Notes under the pieces: model-generated
Told to the model about the DNA's origin: nothing
The model's input: only the letters and a program-made list of their open reading frames with translations
The model's database searches: none
Position numbers and translations under genes: made by a program
Shown here: piece by piece, positions 1 to 39,087 of the stretch
How positions within the stretch are numbered: position 1 is the stretch's first letter
How the letters are laid out: each line of letters opens with the position of its first letter
Origin: Sipunculus nudus
Taxonomy: Eukaryota; Annelida; Sipuncula; Golfingiida; Sipunculidae
Length of the DNA: 64,000 nucleotides
Direction of reading: 5' to 3'
Assembly: GCA_026874595.1 (NCBI GenBank)
Contig: CM049306.1
Location: 46,750,019-46,814,018 of the forward strand

Positions 1-1480
1 TTTAAACATCTCCTATGCAACCTTATTCCCCAATATTTATACATCCCTTCAGCCATCTTATCATCCAACAATTACACATCCAATTACAATTAGACCCTAT
101 GTTACAGAAATCTTTCACTCTCATATTTACACATCGCATCAGCCATCTGATCCTCCCACAGTTACACATCCCTTTACCATTTGATCCTTACCATGTTAAC
201 AGCCATCTGATCCTCTCACATCCCCTCAGCCACCCTATCCTCCCATATTTACTTATCCCCTAAGCCATCTGATGCTCTCAAAATTACACAACCCTTCAGC
301 CAGCTAATCCTCCCACTATTACATTTACCATTTGATCCTAACCATGTAACAGCCATCTGATCCTCCCACAATTACACATCCCTTTACCATTTGATCCTAA
401 CCTTGTTTACAGCCATCTCTCGCACTTACATATCCTTAAGTGTTCTGATCTTTGGACATTTACACATCCCTTCAGCCATTTGATGCTCCCATTATTAAAC
501 ATTCCTCAACCATTTGATCCTAACCAGGATCAGACGGCTGAAGACACGTGTAAATCTAAGATCTGTCCCACATTTACACATTCCTTCAGCCAGCTGATCT
601 TCCATCATTTACACACTATTTAAGCCATCTAATCCTGCCACATTTACACATCCCCTCGGCCAACTGATCCTCCCACCATTACACAAGACTTCAGCCATCT
701 AATCCTCCCACAATTACACATACATTTACCATTTGATCCTATCCGTGTTACAGCCATCTGTCACTCCCACATTTAGACATTCCCTCAGCCATCTGATCCT
801 CTCAATTTTACACATCCCTTCAGCCATCTGATCCTCCAATATTTAAACATTCCTTTAGCCATCTTATTCTCCCACAATTAGACATCCCTTTACCATTTGA
901 TTCTAACCATGTTAACAGCCAGCTGATCATTCCACATTGACATATTCCTTCTGTCATCTGATCCTCCCATATTAACACATTCCTTCTGCCATCTGATCTT
1001 TCTACATTTACATATCCTATCACAAATCTGATCTTCGGATATTTACACATCCCTTCAGATATTTGACTCCCCCCCCCCCCCCCCCCCAGCATATTTACAC
1101 ATCCCTTCAGCCCTCTGATCCTCCCACAATAGCACATCCCTTTACCATTTGATCCTTACCATGTTAACAGCCATCTGATCCTCCTACAATCCCTCATCAA
1201 CCTGATCCTCCCACATTTACATATCCCCTCAGCCATCTGATCCTCTCACATTTACATATATGCCTTCCTTCCTCATTTACAGATCAGCCATCTGATTTTT
1301 CAACATTTACACATCCCTTCAAACTGCTGATCCACTGACATTTACGCATCTCGGCCAACTGATTCCCCAATATTTTTTACATCCCTTCTGCCATCTTATC
1401 ATCCAACAATTACACATCCCTCAACCATTTGATCCTGACCATGTTTTCAGCAAACTCATCCAACCACTTTTACTTACTGT
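1..1480. repeat. Minisatellite array, degenerate ~33-bp and composite units
   Basis: Short phrases such as CCCTTCAGCCATCTGATCCT, spaced by CCCACAATTACACAT, and the variant CCCTTTACCATTTGATCCTA recur across the whole stretch. The array is cut by the left window edge and fades near 1480. Open frames here on both strands are repeat-derived and are not genes. A C17 run sits at about 1070-1087. Confidence 0.85.
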
Positions 1481-1993
1481 TTTAATATGATTTTTTGTTT
1501 AAAAAAATGCCCATCTTGTCTTGGTCTGCCATATATATCCATAAATGTGAAATTTAATGTGTTTATTCCATGGAAATTTTTTAAAAGGAGGCTTGAGTAC
1601 TTTCAAGGCTTTGCAAGATTTTTAAACATTTGGAAACCAGGCCTCTTCCACAAAAACTTGGGGGGGGGGGGGTTGGTTATTGATTATATGGTTATTGGTC
1701 AGAAACTGAATATATATGGGGTTATTGGTGCTACAAGATAGCAGGGGAATTTATAAAAATGTAGTGTTTGGGGAGATATGCACACTCTGATGACCTCCAA
1801 TTTGACAAATCATTGTGTACTGATTTCCTATGGGAGGGTACACTCCCCACCAGTGCCTCAAAAGGCATAAAGCAAAAGTGTGACAGAATATAAGAGATTC
1901 TTGATAACATCAAAACTTTAGGACAGGGCTTCTGGATTATTCTTAACATGGTGCATACCGGTAATTATATATATATAAAGTATATATATATAT

Positions 1994-2036
<43 letters not shown>
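1481..2036. other. No gene seen; ends in a TA/CA microsatellite
   Basis: AT-rich DNA with a G11 run near 1662. A (TA)n and (CA)n microsatellite at about 1963-2036 directly abuts the next element. Confidence 0.5.
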
Positions 2037-2040
<4 letters not shown>

Positions 2041-2327
2041 ACAGGCAATTTGTGAAACCAGGCATTTAGGCATTTTGTGAAATGACTGTTTCACTCAGGC
2101 ATTTCATGAAATGACTAAAATTTCCAGGCATTACACATAATGACTGAAATTTGGGCCCAGTCATTTCACATAATGCCTGAATGCTATTTCTTGCTGAATG
2201 ATAACACCCATGGTCGGTTGAAAATCAGTTTATTTTATTTTTCGCTCTTGTAACACAGAATATTGTTTTAAAACAAAGCTTTAATGCAGGAGCACTTTGA
2301 AGTGCAATATATATAATATATATAATA

Positions 2328-3221
2328 TTATGTATAATATACACACTCTCTTGTTATGTTTGCATACTTCTGACATAGGTGTTTGAGCATGCGGTCGCGG
2401 CCACCATGCCCGGTTGCAATTTGCGCTCTCTGGATAACTTCATCATAGGTTTCTTCTATACATACATAGTACAAGGGGGGATCCTCCGGGGATGATCTTT
2501 TCAGTATGAGCTTTTCAATATCTCCACACTTGAGAACCTCGTATCTGCAATTAAAATGAATAATAATGTTCGATTAATTCCTTAAATTGAAAAAAAATAT
2601 ATACTATACTTACAATATATTCTATACTTAAGACAAACTGGTGACAAACTGTCTATTGTTAATACACAGGGTTTATCAATATCAATTAGATGACCCGCAT
2701 TTTTTTAATGTGATGCTAGTGATAATTTGAGCAATTAAATAACAAAATAATTTTTTAAAATATTTCACAACATATATCAATTATATATAATATATAATAT
2801 ATAAAATATATATAATTATATAAAATATATAATAAATAAAAAGTATAGATAAATAAAAATAAATAACTAATAATCAGGAATTTGGCATTGTTCTCAATTA
2901 TTTCAGAATTGGAACAAGCAATGTGTGGTAATGCTAACTTCTAATAAAGTAAATTAAATGTATATAATGATATCTGACTTACTTCTTCCGTATATAGTAG
3001 ACATGCCTTGATTTGGTAGAAGTGCTCTGGGAGTCATTCTTCAGCTGATCAATTGTAGAGTAATATTCATCTCTAGGAATCAGATACTTCTGACACTTTG
3101 CGTACTTTTCAAACAATTCTTCTCTAAATTTAAGTTCATTAGCCATATTCAATGAGTGAACAAATGACAGCAGTTCAGTTGTCATCAACAAGTGACAAGT
3201 GATGAACAAAGTTCTGGTCAC
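2328..3221 (-). CDS. Short KRBA2/Ginger-integrase-like protein (2 exons) inside the TIR element
   Basis: Exons 3221-2983 and 2544-2328 join GT-AG (donor GTAAGT, acceptor TTGCAG) in matching phase to give 152 codons including TAA. Later start codons at 3185 or 3146 are possible; from 3146 the protein begins MANELKFREELFEKYAK. Exon 2 contains LKCGDIEKLILKRSS, PPLYYVCIEETYDEVIQRAQ and IATGHGGRDRMLKHLCQKYA. The last matches the start of the HHCC zinc-binding region found in KRBA2-like and Ginger integrases. The protein stops shortly after it, so no catalytic core remains. It is either a truncated remnant or a small DNA-binding product of the element. Confidence 0.6.
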
Positions 3222-3264
3222 TTCTTATACCCCCCAATCTCAACAGTAAATCACTGGAGGATGT

Positions 3265-3497
3265 GAGCAGATCAAGGTAATTAACTGCTGGCAGACCCGT
3301 ACTGTGGTTTGGACAGATTGAGCAGATCAGCGATTCATTATGGCATGTGACCATAACATTCAGCCCTAATGAGCAGATCCCTGGAGAGCATGTGTGTTAC
3401 CAAACTGACCTGTGACTATGGGCTGCAGAGATCTGAGCAGGTCAGTTGATTTAGCAAACAGTCATAGTTGATAAAATATCATGATGTAAGCAGATCA
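3265..3497. promoter_or_regulatory. Five spaced GAGCAGATCA motifs upstream of the element's ORF
   Basis: GAGCAGATCA or one-to-two-base variants occur at 3265, 3320, 3371, 3435 and 3488, that is every 51-64 bases, between the ORF start and the right TIR. Regular spacing suggests protein-binding sites for the element's own promoter or transposase; that role is an inference. Confidence 0.4.
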
Positions 3498-3791
3498 GTG
3501 GTGAATAAGTGTCACTGACAATGTACACAGCCAAAATGCATGCATGGACCACTTGTGTTGACTATTTTGAAAAATAAAACACAAGAAATGAAGATTCGGT
3601 TGTTACACTAATTGCCTAAAACACCCTCAGGCAAAGTGTGTAAAAATGATCACCAAATTTCAGTCATTACGTGTAATGCCTGGAAATTTTAGTCATTTCA
3701 TGAAAAGCCTGAGTGAAACAGTCATTTCACGAAATGCCTAAAAATTTCAGTCATTTCACTAAATGCCTGGTTTCACAAATTGCCTGTAAAT

Positions 3792-4929
3792 ATATAAGGT
3801 TTCTGACACCAAGTTGTGGTTGAAATTTACATTTTATGACCATGCCTTTAGACTGGCATATACTGAAGTATGGAAATCTAAAGATCTAAAGAACAAACAA
3901 AGGCAACTCTTGAGAGAGAAATATATATTTTTTTTGCTGATTATTTTCTATTTCCAGCAGGAATAAGAACAGGTGGTAGACATAAGATCAATATAAGAAT
4001 CACGGATTCTACACTTTTTGTCTCATCATCTATAGTTATGGTAGTAATGAAATAGATGTAACCATATCAAATCCTCTGCAGATTTTAATGAATGTTACTT
4101 CATTTTAACATTTCAATAGTTTCAAAGATATATAAATGTACATAAAGAATTATTATGTTACTTTAAAAATATCAGCCATGTGAATGGAATTAGAAGCTGT
4201 TCATACTATCTTGAGGTAAAAAATTACCATGATATATAATTATTTGTTAGTTGTGTTTGATTTTTTGTATGTGTCTCAGGGAAACAATAGAAAACATTTA
4301 CTGAATCTACTTGGTACAACAGTACTACCTCCATAACTAGATGGTTTACATAACATTTGGTAACCTTTATTATGCACAGACTTAAGTGGGTAATTCTCAG
4401 GAATAATCACATATAAATATTCACAGCTTCCTGAAATTCCTCCAGCTTACCCTACAAACAATCAAAGTTGTCTCAATGACTTGTTTCAGGGAAGATTTGA
4501 CTTAAGTTCGAAATAATCACTATGGGTAATAAATAGATACTGCCTACTCCATGTACAATCATTAAGCATAAACCAGTACCATGTACACACTGCTTTTCTA
4601 TTTACAAAGCAACCTGTCCAGCTGATCATGCCTGTTAATCCAACATGTTCTGTGTAACCTATCAAACATCTCTGAACCAAGAAAGGTATTATTTACCTAC
4701 TTATCATGTGCTCATAAAATGTAAAAACTTGAGAATGGTATTTCATAAAACTATTTGTATCCCCAAGGCTAATACTGTTAATGTAAAACTGATAAAAAAT
4801 TAAATTTAACTTCAAAACCACATTTGCATAAAAAATCAGTTTATTTTCTCTAATCTTTATTTTAAAATATTTCACTCTTGAGGCCAAAATAATAAACTGT
4901 GAACTCAGTTAAAGATTTGACACTTCTGT
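3792..4929. other. No gene seen
   Basis: AT-rich unique-looking sequence downstream of the USP gene. Short open frames here show no recognisable protein or codon pattern. Confidence 0.5.
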
Positions 4930-4935
4930 TTTTAC

Positions 4936-6049
4936 CAGGGGCGTAGCCAGTGGGGGGGGGGGGGGGGGGCCACAGTACTCGCTGTCCTTTCGGAATTTCA
5001 CTTAATCTAATACTAATATATATATATATTTATATATATACATATATATGCATTAAATTGCCTTTGCTATTAGTTGCTGATCCTGAGGGGGCGCCTTCGG
5101 CGCCAGCCCCCTGTTGCGCTGCATTATCTCTCATTTGATCTAATTTCCCCATTTTTGTGATTATCTTTCGTTTTTCATATTTTTTATTATTAATTATCAA
5201 TTAGATTTAATTAAAGTTATCTGCAGTTAATTACTTTTAAATTTATTAGTTGAGTATAAGGAAATTTATGAACAGCTGCAGAACAACAGCAGAACAACAA
5301 GCCCTGGATGGGGTCGACCATGAACAATCTCATGGCTCTGGTGAACACCGGTACTCAAACTCGCGGTCTGTGCTCTTATGAATCCTGTGTGCTGTCGTGA
5401 CTACGAAACCCAGTAAAATGCAAAGTTTAACATTAGACTCCAACACATCAATTATTTCACTCCAAGCATTACATTTAAAGATAATATTTTGCAAGTTACA
5501 AATGTAAATGCGCCTTTGCGCCATTGACTTCTTTTGAAAACGATTGAAATTTTATATCCTAATTTTGAAGAATTATAAATATTAAATATTGAACCTCTAC
5601 AGTTTGACTACATAATGCAAAGACATAAGGGAACATTTTTCAGGAACAGGAAATCCTCATTTTTTTGGGTAAAAATTGCCTCAAAATGTCCTCCTTACAT
5701 TGCATTTTAAAAAAATTTTTCCCAATATGGGAGGGGGATACCCCCTCCCATACCCTCCCCATGTACCTGTAACTAACCTTAATCAAACCATGGTTCATAA
5801 TTGGAAATTAAAAGAATAATCATATTCTCATACACTAAAATATATAACGTATAGTAATAATGATATTACTATTATATAATAATAGTAATAAATATATATA
5901 TACGTGCACATTCACATTTATATAACCGTTTTTATAGTACCCATACATGCACATTAGCGCCCCTATACCCCCCCCCCCTGGTTTTCGAATTTCTGGCTCA
6001 GCCACTGATCATGGCCCCCTCCCCTCACTCAATCCTGGCTACGCCCCTG
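4936..6049. mobile_element. TIR element with 6-bp target duplication
   Basis: The ends are CAGGGGCGTAGCCAG and its inverse CTGGCTACGCCCCTG, a 15-bp perfect TIR. The 6-bp TTTTAC flanks both ends (4930-4935 and 6050-6055). The interior has a G run, TA repeats, a GGCGCCTTCGGCGCC palindrome near 5091 and no transposase. The TIR start resembles many hAT-like elements, but those make 8-bp duplications, so the superfamily is left open. Confidence 0.75.
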
Positions 6050-6055
6050 TTTTAC

Positions 6056-7696
6056 TATTCAAGACTAAGGAATAAAGTCTAAGACATATGAACATCACTG
6101 GACACAGCACATAAAATACATATTACCAGTATTGCACCACACATTTCTATCCTTTCTCATAGGTGGTCAAACAATCATGGTTAATAAACATATACAATAT
6201 TCTTATCATTTATGACAATCGTTCTTATATCTACATGGCACCAGCAGCCTCTGGATCAACTCTCGTTCAGTTATATACTGAGTGCACCCAGGAAAGATAA
6301 ATCTTTGATTGTAAACCTATTGACAAATCATAAGATACAAACAAAATCTCTCCTCTCGTTAAACCGGTTACCAACACAAATCTTCTGTTGGTATTAATAC
6401 ACTTGCCATTCTGTGTGTAATCTCTGCATTTGTACCCCATAAGGCTTTACAGCCAGTAATTTTATTTGTGTATACACAATTTGTGTGCATGTTTATAAAA
6501 AGAGACATTTTTTTATTTCTTTGAGAATACCACTGTGACCATTATTTTGTTCAACTGATGATCTATAACACAGGAAGGTTAACACCAATTCCACAAAAAG
6601 AATCTGTGCAGTAAATAAATGTCATCAAGAAACATCAAGAGAAAGTTCAAACAAAATGAAAAGCCACAGCAGGAATGAGTAATGAGGTGCACATATACCA
6701 GTAGTCTGTGTATGATCAGAGATGAGAGATGAGGATTATGGTTTTTAAACATATATTACCCATATGTAATCAAAGATACGAAGCAAGTCAACAAGCAGAG
6801 ATTATCTCTTGTGTGCAGAATATGGTACCTGAACTGTCATTAATGGACTACCTGAAAAGTGAGCTTCAATTATTTAAATGTTGAATATGAAGAACACAAA
6901 ATTTAATCAATTTTCATTAATATTTTTGCCATACATATTTCTTTGAAGGGAATGTGGCAAGAAAGAGGCCAAAAAAGGAGTGTAGCTTCAGTAGAACTAT
7001 TTTTTTTGTGTGGCCTAATATTTTGGTGTTCCTTTTACCACCCCAACACAAAGATATCTACCAAGGTTAGATGTTCAGAACAGTAAATGTTTGGTTTTAT
7101 ATCTCCACTGGTAATCTTATTAATATATTTAAAATGAAATCAGCTGTTAAAACTGAACCTGAGAACCTGAAGCTCCTAAAATGATAATTGTATCACTAAG
7201 TCCTGAGCATTAAGCCTTGTGGAGCAGAAATAAAAACCAAGATCATACATGATCTCTTATAAAATATATACAACCATAATTATGAATTTCACATAAATTA
7301 ATGTCATTATTCATCTCCATATAGCAACATTTAACTGGTTTAAAGAAGTCCTGCAGTGTCAGCAGATGTAAACAAAACATACTGGTTATAAACATGTATG
7401 TAAACAAAACATACTGGTTCACTGGATTTGGAAGTGACTAGTCCCTTACATATGCTTGTGTAACATTCAAATCTTTCCATGTCTACTGCAGATAAAACTT
7501 AAAACATTCTATAACCATGAAGTAAAAAGATCTTCTTAGGGTGTGTGTTGGATGCTTTAATATATACAACTGCTTGCAATCTGAGGCAATAATAATTAGA
7601 AATCTCTGATGGAACTTGTGAGCAGTGAGAATAAGAAGGAAGCTACAGCAGAACCAGTATATGTGGGGATCTGTATTAACCTTCCTAAAGTAGTTG
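6056..7696. other. 3' flank / probable 3' UTR of the USP gene
   Basis: AT-rich DNA with no coding signature. The 3' UTR of the USP gene should occupy the right part. No transposon end was recognised. Confidence 0.4.
6512..6517 (-). terminator. Possible polyadenylation signal for the USP gene
   Basis: AATAAA on the minus strand about 1.2 kb past the stop codon. A second copy lies at 6461-6466. Neither can be proved to be used without transcripts. Confidence 0.25.
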
Positions 7697-34351
<26,655 letters not shown>

Positions 34352-34687
34352 TTTACCGGAGGAAGGACAAATGCACGATGGTATAGCCGGGTACCACTGA
34401 CAACCAATAACTGCCAAGTACCGCCGAGCAGAAAACTATGTAGCCTAGCACTGCTGCGAAAAAAAAAGGTGGGGGGGGGGGGGGGGGGGGGGGATTATGT
34501 GTTTTTTAAGTAATGGAGAGATTAAAATCATATTATATTATTGTGACTACTATATGTTACTGTAGAAAAATGATCATTTAAATGATTATACGTGTTTTTA
34601 TTACAGGCTATCTAAATATACATACTTACATTTGCAGACCTAGCTATATTAAAGCGGATTTATTTTATTAAATTTACATATATATAT

Positions 34688-34735
<48 letters not shown>

Positions 34736-36019
34736 GAATTCGATAAGCGATACGTTTTGACAATTTTTCTGTGTACATTGTGTATAATTGTTTTTAATAA
34801 AAACCCTGAGGATAGATCTATGTTCTTACTTTCTTCAATATACAACATAATATATATTATATGTTCTGCATTTATAATGGATAATAAATAAATAAATAAG
34901 ACCGTTTAATAATAACAACAGATTAAAACCATCATGATGTTATATATAACCTAATTTCATGCAGGCATATGGATATATTAAAAAATACTATAATCAAAAT
35001 CTGCTGCACTATCCTCTTTGGGTGTTAATGCCCGCGGGTTATAATTTCAAAGGATGTGCCCAATAAATGTCGTTTGATAAAAGGCTTAAGATACGTAATA
35101 TACGGACAGAATCTATATAAAAACCTTTTCCTTAACCTTATTTAATAATTTAAGTACTGACTATCAAAATTAAACAGTCACATTTCCCTGCGTTTTTTTA
35201 ATTCCCCCAAACCCTTTTAGCATTTATTTCGTTAGCTGTCGAGTTCCGATTAACCTTTAACTGGTTTAGAGGGAAAATGATGGAGAAATGTACATGCCCT
35301 AGCTACTGTTATCACGAGGAAGTCAAGTAATCATGGAACCCGTTTTTTTAGGGTGGGGGGGGGGGGTATGTTTTGGAAAAAGTATCATTTATCCCCCTTA
35401 CTTTACAGGGGAATAAAAAGCGTAGGGAAAAAGAGTCTAGACACTTATTTTTGTACATAATTATTTCGAGATCATTTTTTCCGCTTTTTACTCTCTAGTT
35501 CCTCATTTTTACCTCAATATTCATTCATTTGCGCATCTCATAATAAGAAAATTTATAGGATATCGTTTGCTTCAAAGGCTTTAGCAAATCCCAATGAATT
35601 TAAGCCCATATAATTCTATGCGGATTTTTGTGTTTGTGTCCACTAGATACGATTGTCAGTGCGTTTTTAGGTCTTTCACTCTCTTTCACCTCTACAAAAT
35701 GACACGTCTCCGCATGCGTTTCCGTACCCGCGGCTACATGGTCCGGTTAAAAAAAAACGTACCTTTTTCGCACACCGCACGCACTCCGAACCGCATAAGT
35801 GGACACACTCCTTCTTTATTCCGTATGCGCGATTTAAAACGCGTCCGTTAATTTCCGCATCCGTATATCCGTACCGCATGCATAGGTCCATGGACACGCA
35901 TGCAGCTTTACCGGTTATGCGCATTTATATGCGGATTTCTGATCACGCAGTCTTGTTAATTATGGTTAACACACGTACGTATTTGGCTGGCCGGGTCAAC
36001 ACACACGATCCATAACAAA
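34352..36019. other. Divergent intergenic region next to the USP start
   Basis: Holds the presumed USP promoter and 5' UTR. A G22 run (34472-34493), TA/TG microsatellites (about 34677-34735) and a G-rich run near 35356 are present. No TATA box can be assigned with confidence. Confidence 0.4.
35618..35935. repeat. CpG-rich cluster of CCGYAT motifs
   Basis: CCGCAT, CCGTAT and their inverse ATGCGG occur at least ten times, for example in CCGCATGCGTTTCCGTACC, CCGTATGCGC and CCGCATCCGTATATCCGTAC. The cluster sits between ATGCGGATTT copies at 35619 and 35931. It differs sharply in base composition from the AT-rich surroundings and may be a degenerate element. Confidence 0.4.
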
Positions 36020-36028
36020 GTGTAAAAC

Positions 36029-37480
36029 GGGTCTGACTAAATACCCCAACGGACCCAAACGTACCCCAACGTACCCAAACGGACCTATGAAATACCCAAA
36101 CGGAACTAAGAATGACCCTAAAGGACCTGTTTATTACTCCTCTGGATCAATTGGTTATATTAACTTATTATTGAGTGTATATGTAAATTGTCTAATGCTA
36201 AAAAAAATGAAAAATAACCCCGACGGGACTGATATGACCCCCAACAGACCTGTTGATTATATTAACTTATTATTGAGTGGAAATAAATTCTCTAATGATA
36301 TAAAAAAAGTAGAAAATAACCCCAACGGGACTAGGAATGACCCCAACAGACCTGTTAATTTACCCCAATGGACCAATTGGTTGTATCTAATTTAACATCC
36401 TTTATTAACCTGTATTGAATAGATCTTAAATTATTGATAAAAAACGAGAAGGGTTCATTCACAGCAAAATCGCATATATACAAGAAAAATGTCAGGACTG
36501 TGAATCATGTTGTTTTAATTATCATTGTCAGCTTATAATAATGCATCAATAAAAGTGGTAAAATCACCTTATTTATAAAGGTTAAAAATATATCCAAATG
36601 CAATAAAAGGAGCCAAACAGAACATAACTATTAAAAACAATATCCATAAATCCATAATACAGTCATCCATGGATGCATATTAAACATGAGGATGAGTTTA
36701 TGTTGTTAAATGGCGAGGTATATTTCCCACTTGATTGTCCTTCTTAGATAACAGAGCCACTCTCTACTCAACCCTGGCATTAACTGGCATACATATACAC
36801 AACATATATAAAACAATTCATAATTATGACTCATTTGTGAGAAAAGGGATATGTTCAAATAAGCTGTCAAGGATGTTTTTCAGGTGTGACAGGATCAAAG
36901 TTATAGTGGTTGTCTTTATTGGACTGTTATCACTGTTATCAAGAACAAAGATATTTTGTTTGATAAAATGTAATATGTGATTAAAGAATATAAAACGTTT
37001 TGCAATAACTTCAAGATAATATTTAAAATATAGTTTACCCACGTGCTTTCAAGTATTTCTATTTTGTGTCAAAACAATAATTCAGCGAATGTTTCAAGGC
37101 CTGATACTACAAACATATACGTACAATGTTCATAAATGATGATGACAGCCTGTTTTGACATTCCATAAGAGAAAAGTACATAAATGTTAACATTATGTAA
37201 TGATATATTATCTTTAGGGTAGCTATCATGCACTTATATATATTAGAACCATATATACTAGATATATTTTGTTTGCAGTTTTTCCTTTAAAAATTTAACT
37301 AGTTGACCTTTCTAATTCTAGCATGACTGATACTTTAAGTGAACCATACCTCTATATATTATATTTTTTAAAGTAATTGAAAGTAATAATTACTTTGCCA
37401 AAGTAATTGTAATTTAATTATTACTTTGTAAAATTAAAGTAATTTGTAATTGTAATTGGGATTTTTGGAAGTAATTGTAA

Positions 37481-37539
<59 letters not shown>

Positions 37540-37890
37540 ATTCATGTGTGGTTTCTCATGCTCTCTTATATATATATTATGTATGGATGACCATATTATG
37601 GATTGAATTTCTGAACATTTATGTTCTGTTTTACTAGGTCTGTTGGGATCATTCTTAATGCAGTTTGGGGTCATTCCTAGTCCTGTTGGAGTTATATTCC
37701 ATGTTTTTATTATTAGACAACTAATATATACACTCAATAATTAAGTTAATATAACCAATTGTTTCGTTTGAGTAATAAACTGGTCTGTTGGGGTGATTCT
37801 TAGTTCCATTGGGGTAATGCATAGGTCCGTTGGGGTCCGTTTGGGTCCGTTGGGGTACGTTTGGGTCCGTTGGGGTATTTAGTCAGACCC
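36029..37890. mobile_element. 1.86-kb TIR element with 9-bp target duplication in the divergent intergenic region
   Basis: GTGTAAAAC is duplicated at 36020-36028 and 37891-37899. Both ends begin GGGTCTGACTAAATACCCCA when read inward. The TIRs extend roughly 300 bp and are built from ACGGACCCAAACG / AACGTACCC and CCCCAACGGGACT subrepeats. The middle is AT-rich with a (TA)n run at about 37484-37537 and no transposase. Long TIRs plus a 9-bp duplication fit a Mutator-like (MULE) non-autonomous element. Confidence 0.88.
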
Positions 37891-37899
37891 GTGTAAAAC

Positions 37900-38374
37900 A
37901 GGTGAAATTAAGATAGTCAGTCCGTGTGCCAGAAGTTTTTGTTGGGAAATCCTTTTTTTATAAGTAAAAACGACTATAGCGTGAGCATTTACACGTTTTA
38001 GGCAATAATTGTTGGTTTCCTAAGTTTTTCATGCATGAACAAAATTATATGATCATTAGACAGCATGATAATTACAGAATTGTTTTGCTCAACTGGTAAA
38101 AAAAGGCATATAGTAAAAATTTTTTTTCTCGATATTTTATTTGAACTTAAAAAAAAAAGAATTTCCGTGTGACTGCAGTTAATTTTTTTCAAACTCTAAT
38201 CAAAATAAAATAACTGATTGGACGGGTCAAATATGAAGCGCACGTAGGTACAGTGCCTGAGAACCAGTCTTTTTTATTGGCCTTATTGCATTTGGCCAAA
38301 TTTAGATTTCCCAATTAACTCTGCCTTCGAGGATCTGCATGGTATATAGGGACCGCTAAATGACTAAATCTTAT

Positions 38375-38468
<94 letters not shown>

Positions 38469-38994
38469 GAGTTTGAATATGATTGAGTCCGAATCACAAT
38501 AATATTTTTTGTATGGCCTGATGTGGTAAGATTTGACTCTAAACACCGCACAGAATGCAAAGAACTAATTTGTACTAACGCCCTCTTGGCGGACTTTGGC
38601 ACACTTGACAGTTATTTACTCTTAGGCAGCCTTCCATTCAGTGATGAAATGTACCATTCTATCCTAACATGTGATTGGCTCTGCCCATTTACTACACTGA
38701 ACGTGAAACGACAAGCCGTTGACATTGCACTAAGCTTGCAAATTAAACTCGAATGATTAACGATCCGACCCAATTTGTATTAATTTTGTTTTTCTGTTAA
38801 GTGAACCTAATAAAATATAGGTGCATGAAACAACTGCGCACGTATTTCACTTGAGCGGTCGAAGTGCGCCGGTTGCTCTGTGAAGTCTGTGTACTTGGGA
38901 AGTCAAAGTCCTACTCCGGGTCAAAAACGGGGTCAATCGGCCGGCTGCACACTTCAGTAAACTGTCTCTTGCCTGGGTTTTAAAAAAGACAAAT
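37900..38994. other. Upstream region of SLC25A20
   Basis: Includes a long (TA)n microsatellite at about 38377-38464. The last 150 bases before the ATG are richer in CpG (GCGCACG, GGTCGAAGTGCGCCGG, AACGGGG) and are the likely promoter and 5' UTR. A 77-codon frame at 38523-38756 resembles no family I know. Confidence 0.4.
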
Positions 38995-39087
38995 ATGAGC
39001 GAAACTAGTCCTTTTAAAAGTTTTATTGCTGGTGGATTCGGAGGAGTATGCATCGTTTTGACGGGACATCCCCTGGACACCATGAAG
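38995..39087 (+). CDS. SLC25A20: SLC25A20 exon 1
   Basis: Encodes residues 1-31: a short N terminus, the first membrane helix ([20 protein letters not shown]) and the first carrier signature PLDTMK. Phase 0 donor GTTTGT. Confidence 0.95.

Larger units (their letters stand above)
2037..3791. mobile_element. Non-autonomous DNA transposon with ~130-bp TIRs, KRBA2/Ginger-like cargo
   Basis: The left end (TTACAGGCAATTTGTGAAAC, then repeated AGGCATTTCATGAAATGACT units to about 2160) is found inverted at the right end (about 3640-3791, finishing GTTTCACAAATTGCCTGTAA). The TIRs are built from short subrepeats of the AGGCATTTYRTGAAATGACT type. The interior carries a two-exon minus-strand ORF resembling the N-terminal half of KRBA2/Ginger-type integrases. 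TSDs cannot be read because both flanks are TA-rich, so the outermost base is uncertain by a few positions. Confidence 0.8.

Noticed and set aside
820-1137. 105-codon open frame on the minus strand
   Set aside because: It is a translation of the minisatellite and shows the repeat period in its residues.
2328-3221. Treating the KRBA2-like ORF as a host gene
   Set aside because: It lies wholly between matching TIRs and lacks any catalytic part, so a transposon origin is simpler.
35594-35851. 85-codon frame with many Arg residues
   Set aside because: It arises from the CCGYAT-rich sequence; the opposite strand is open too, as expected for CpG-rich low-complexity DNA.
38523-38756. 77-codon open frame upstream of SLC25A20
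   Set aside because: No family resemblance, no splice or start evidence; more likely chance or 5' flank.
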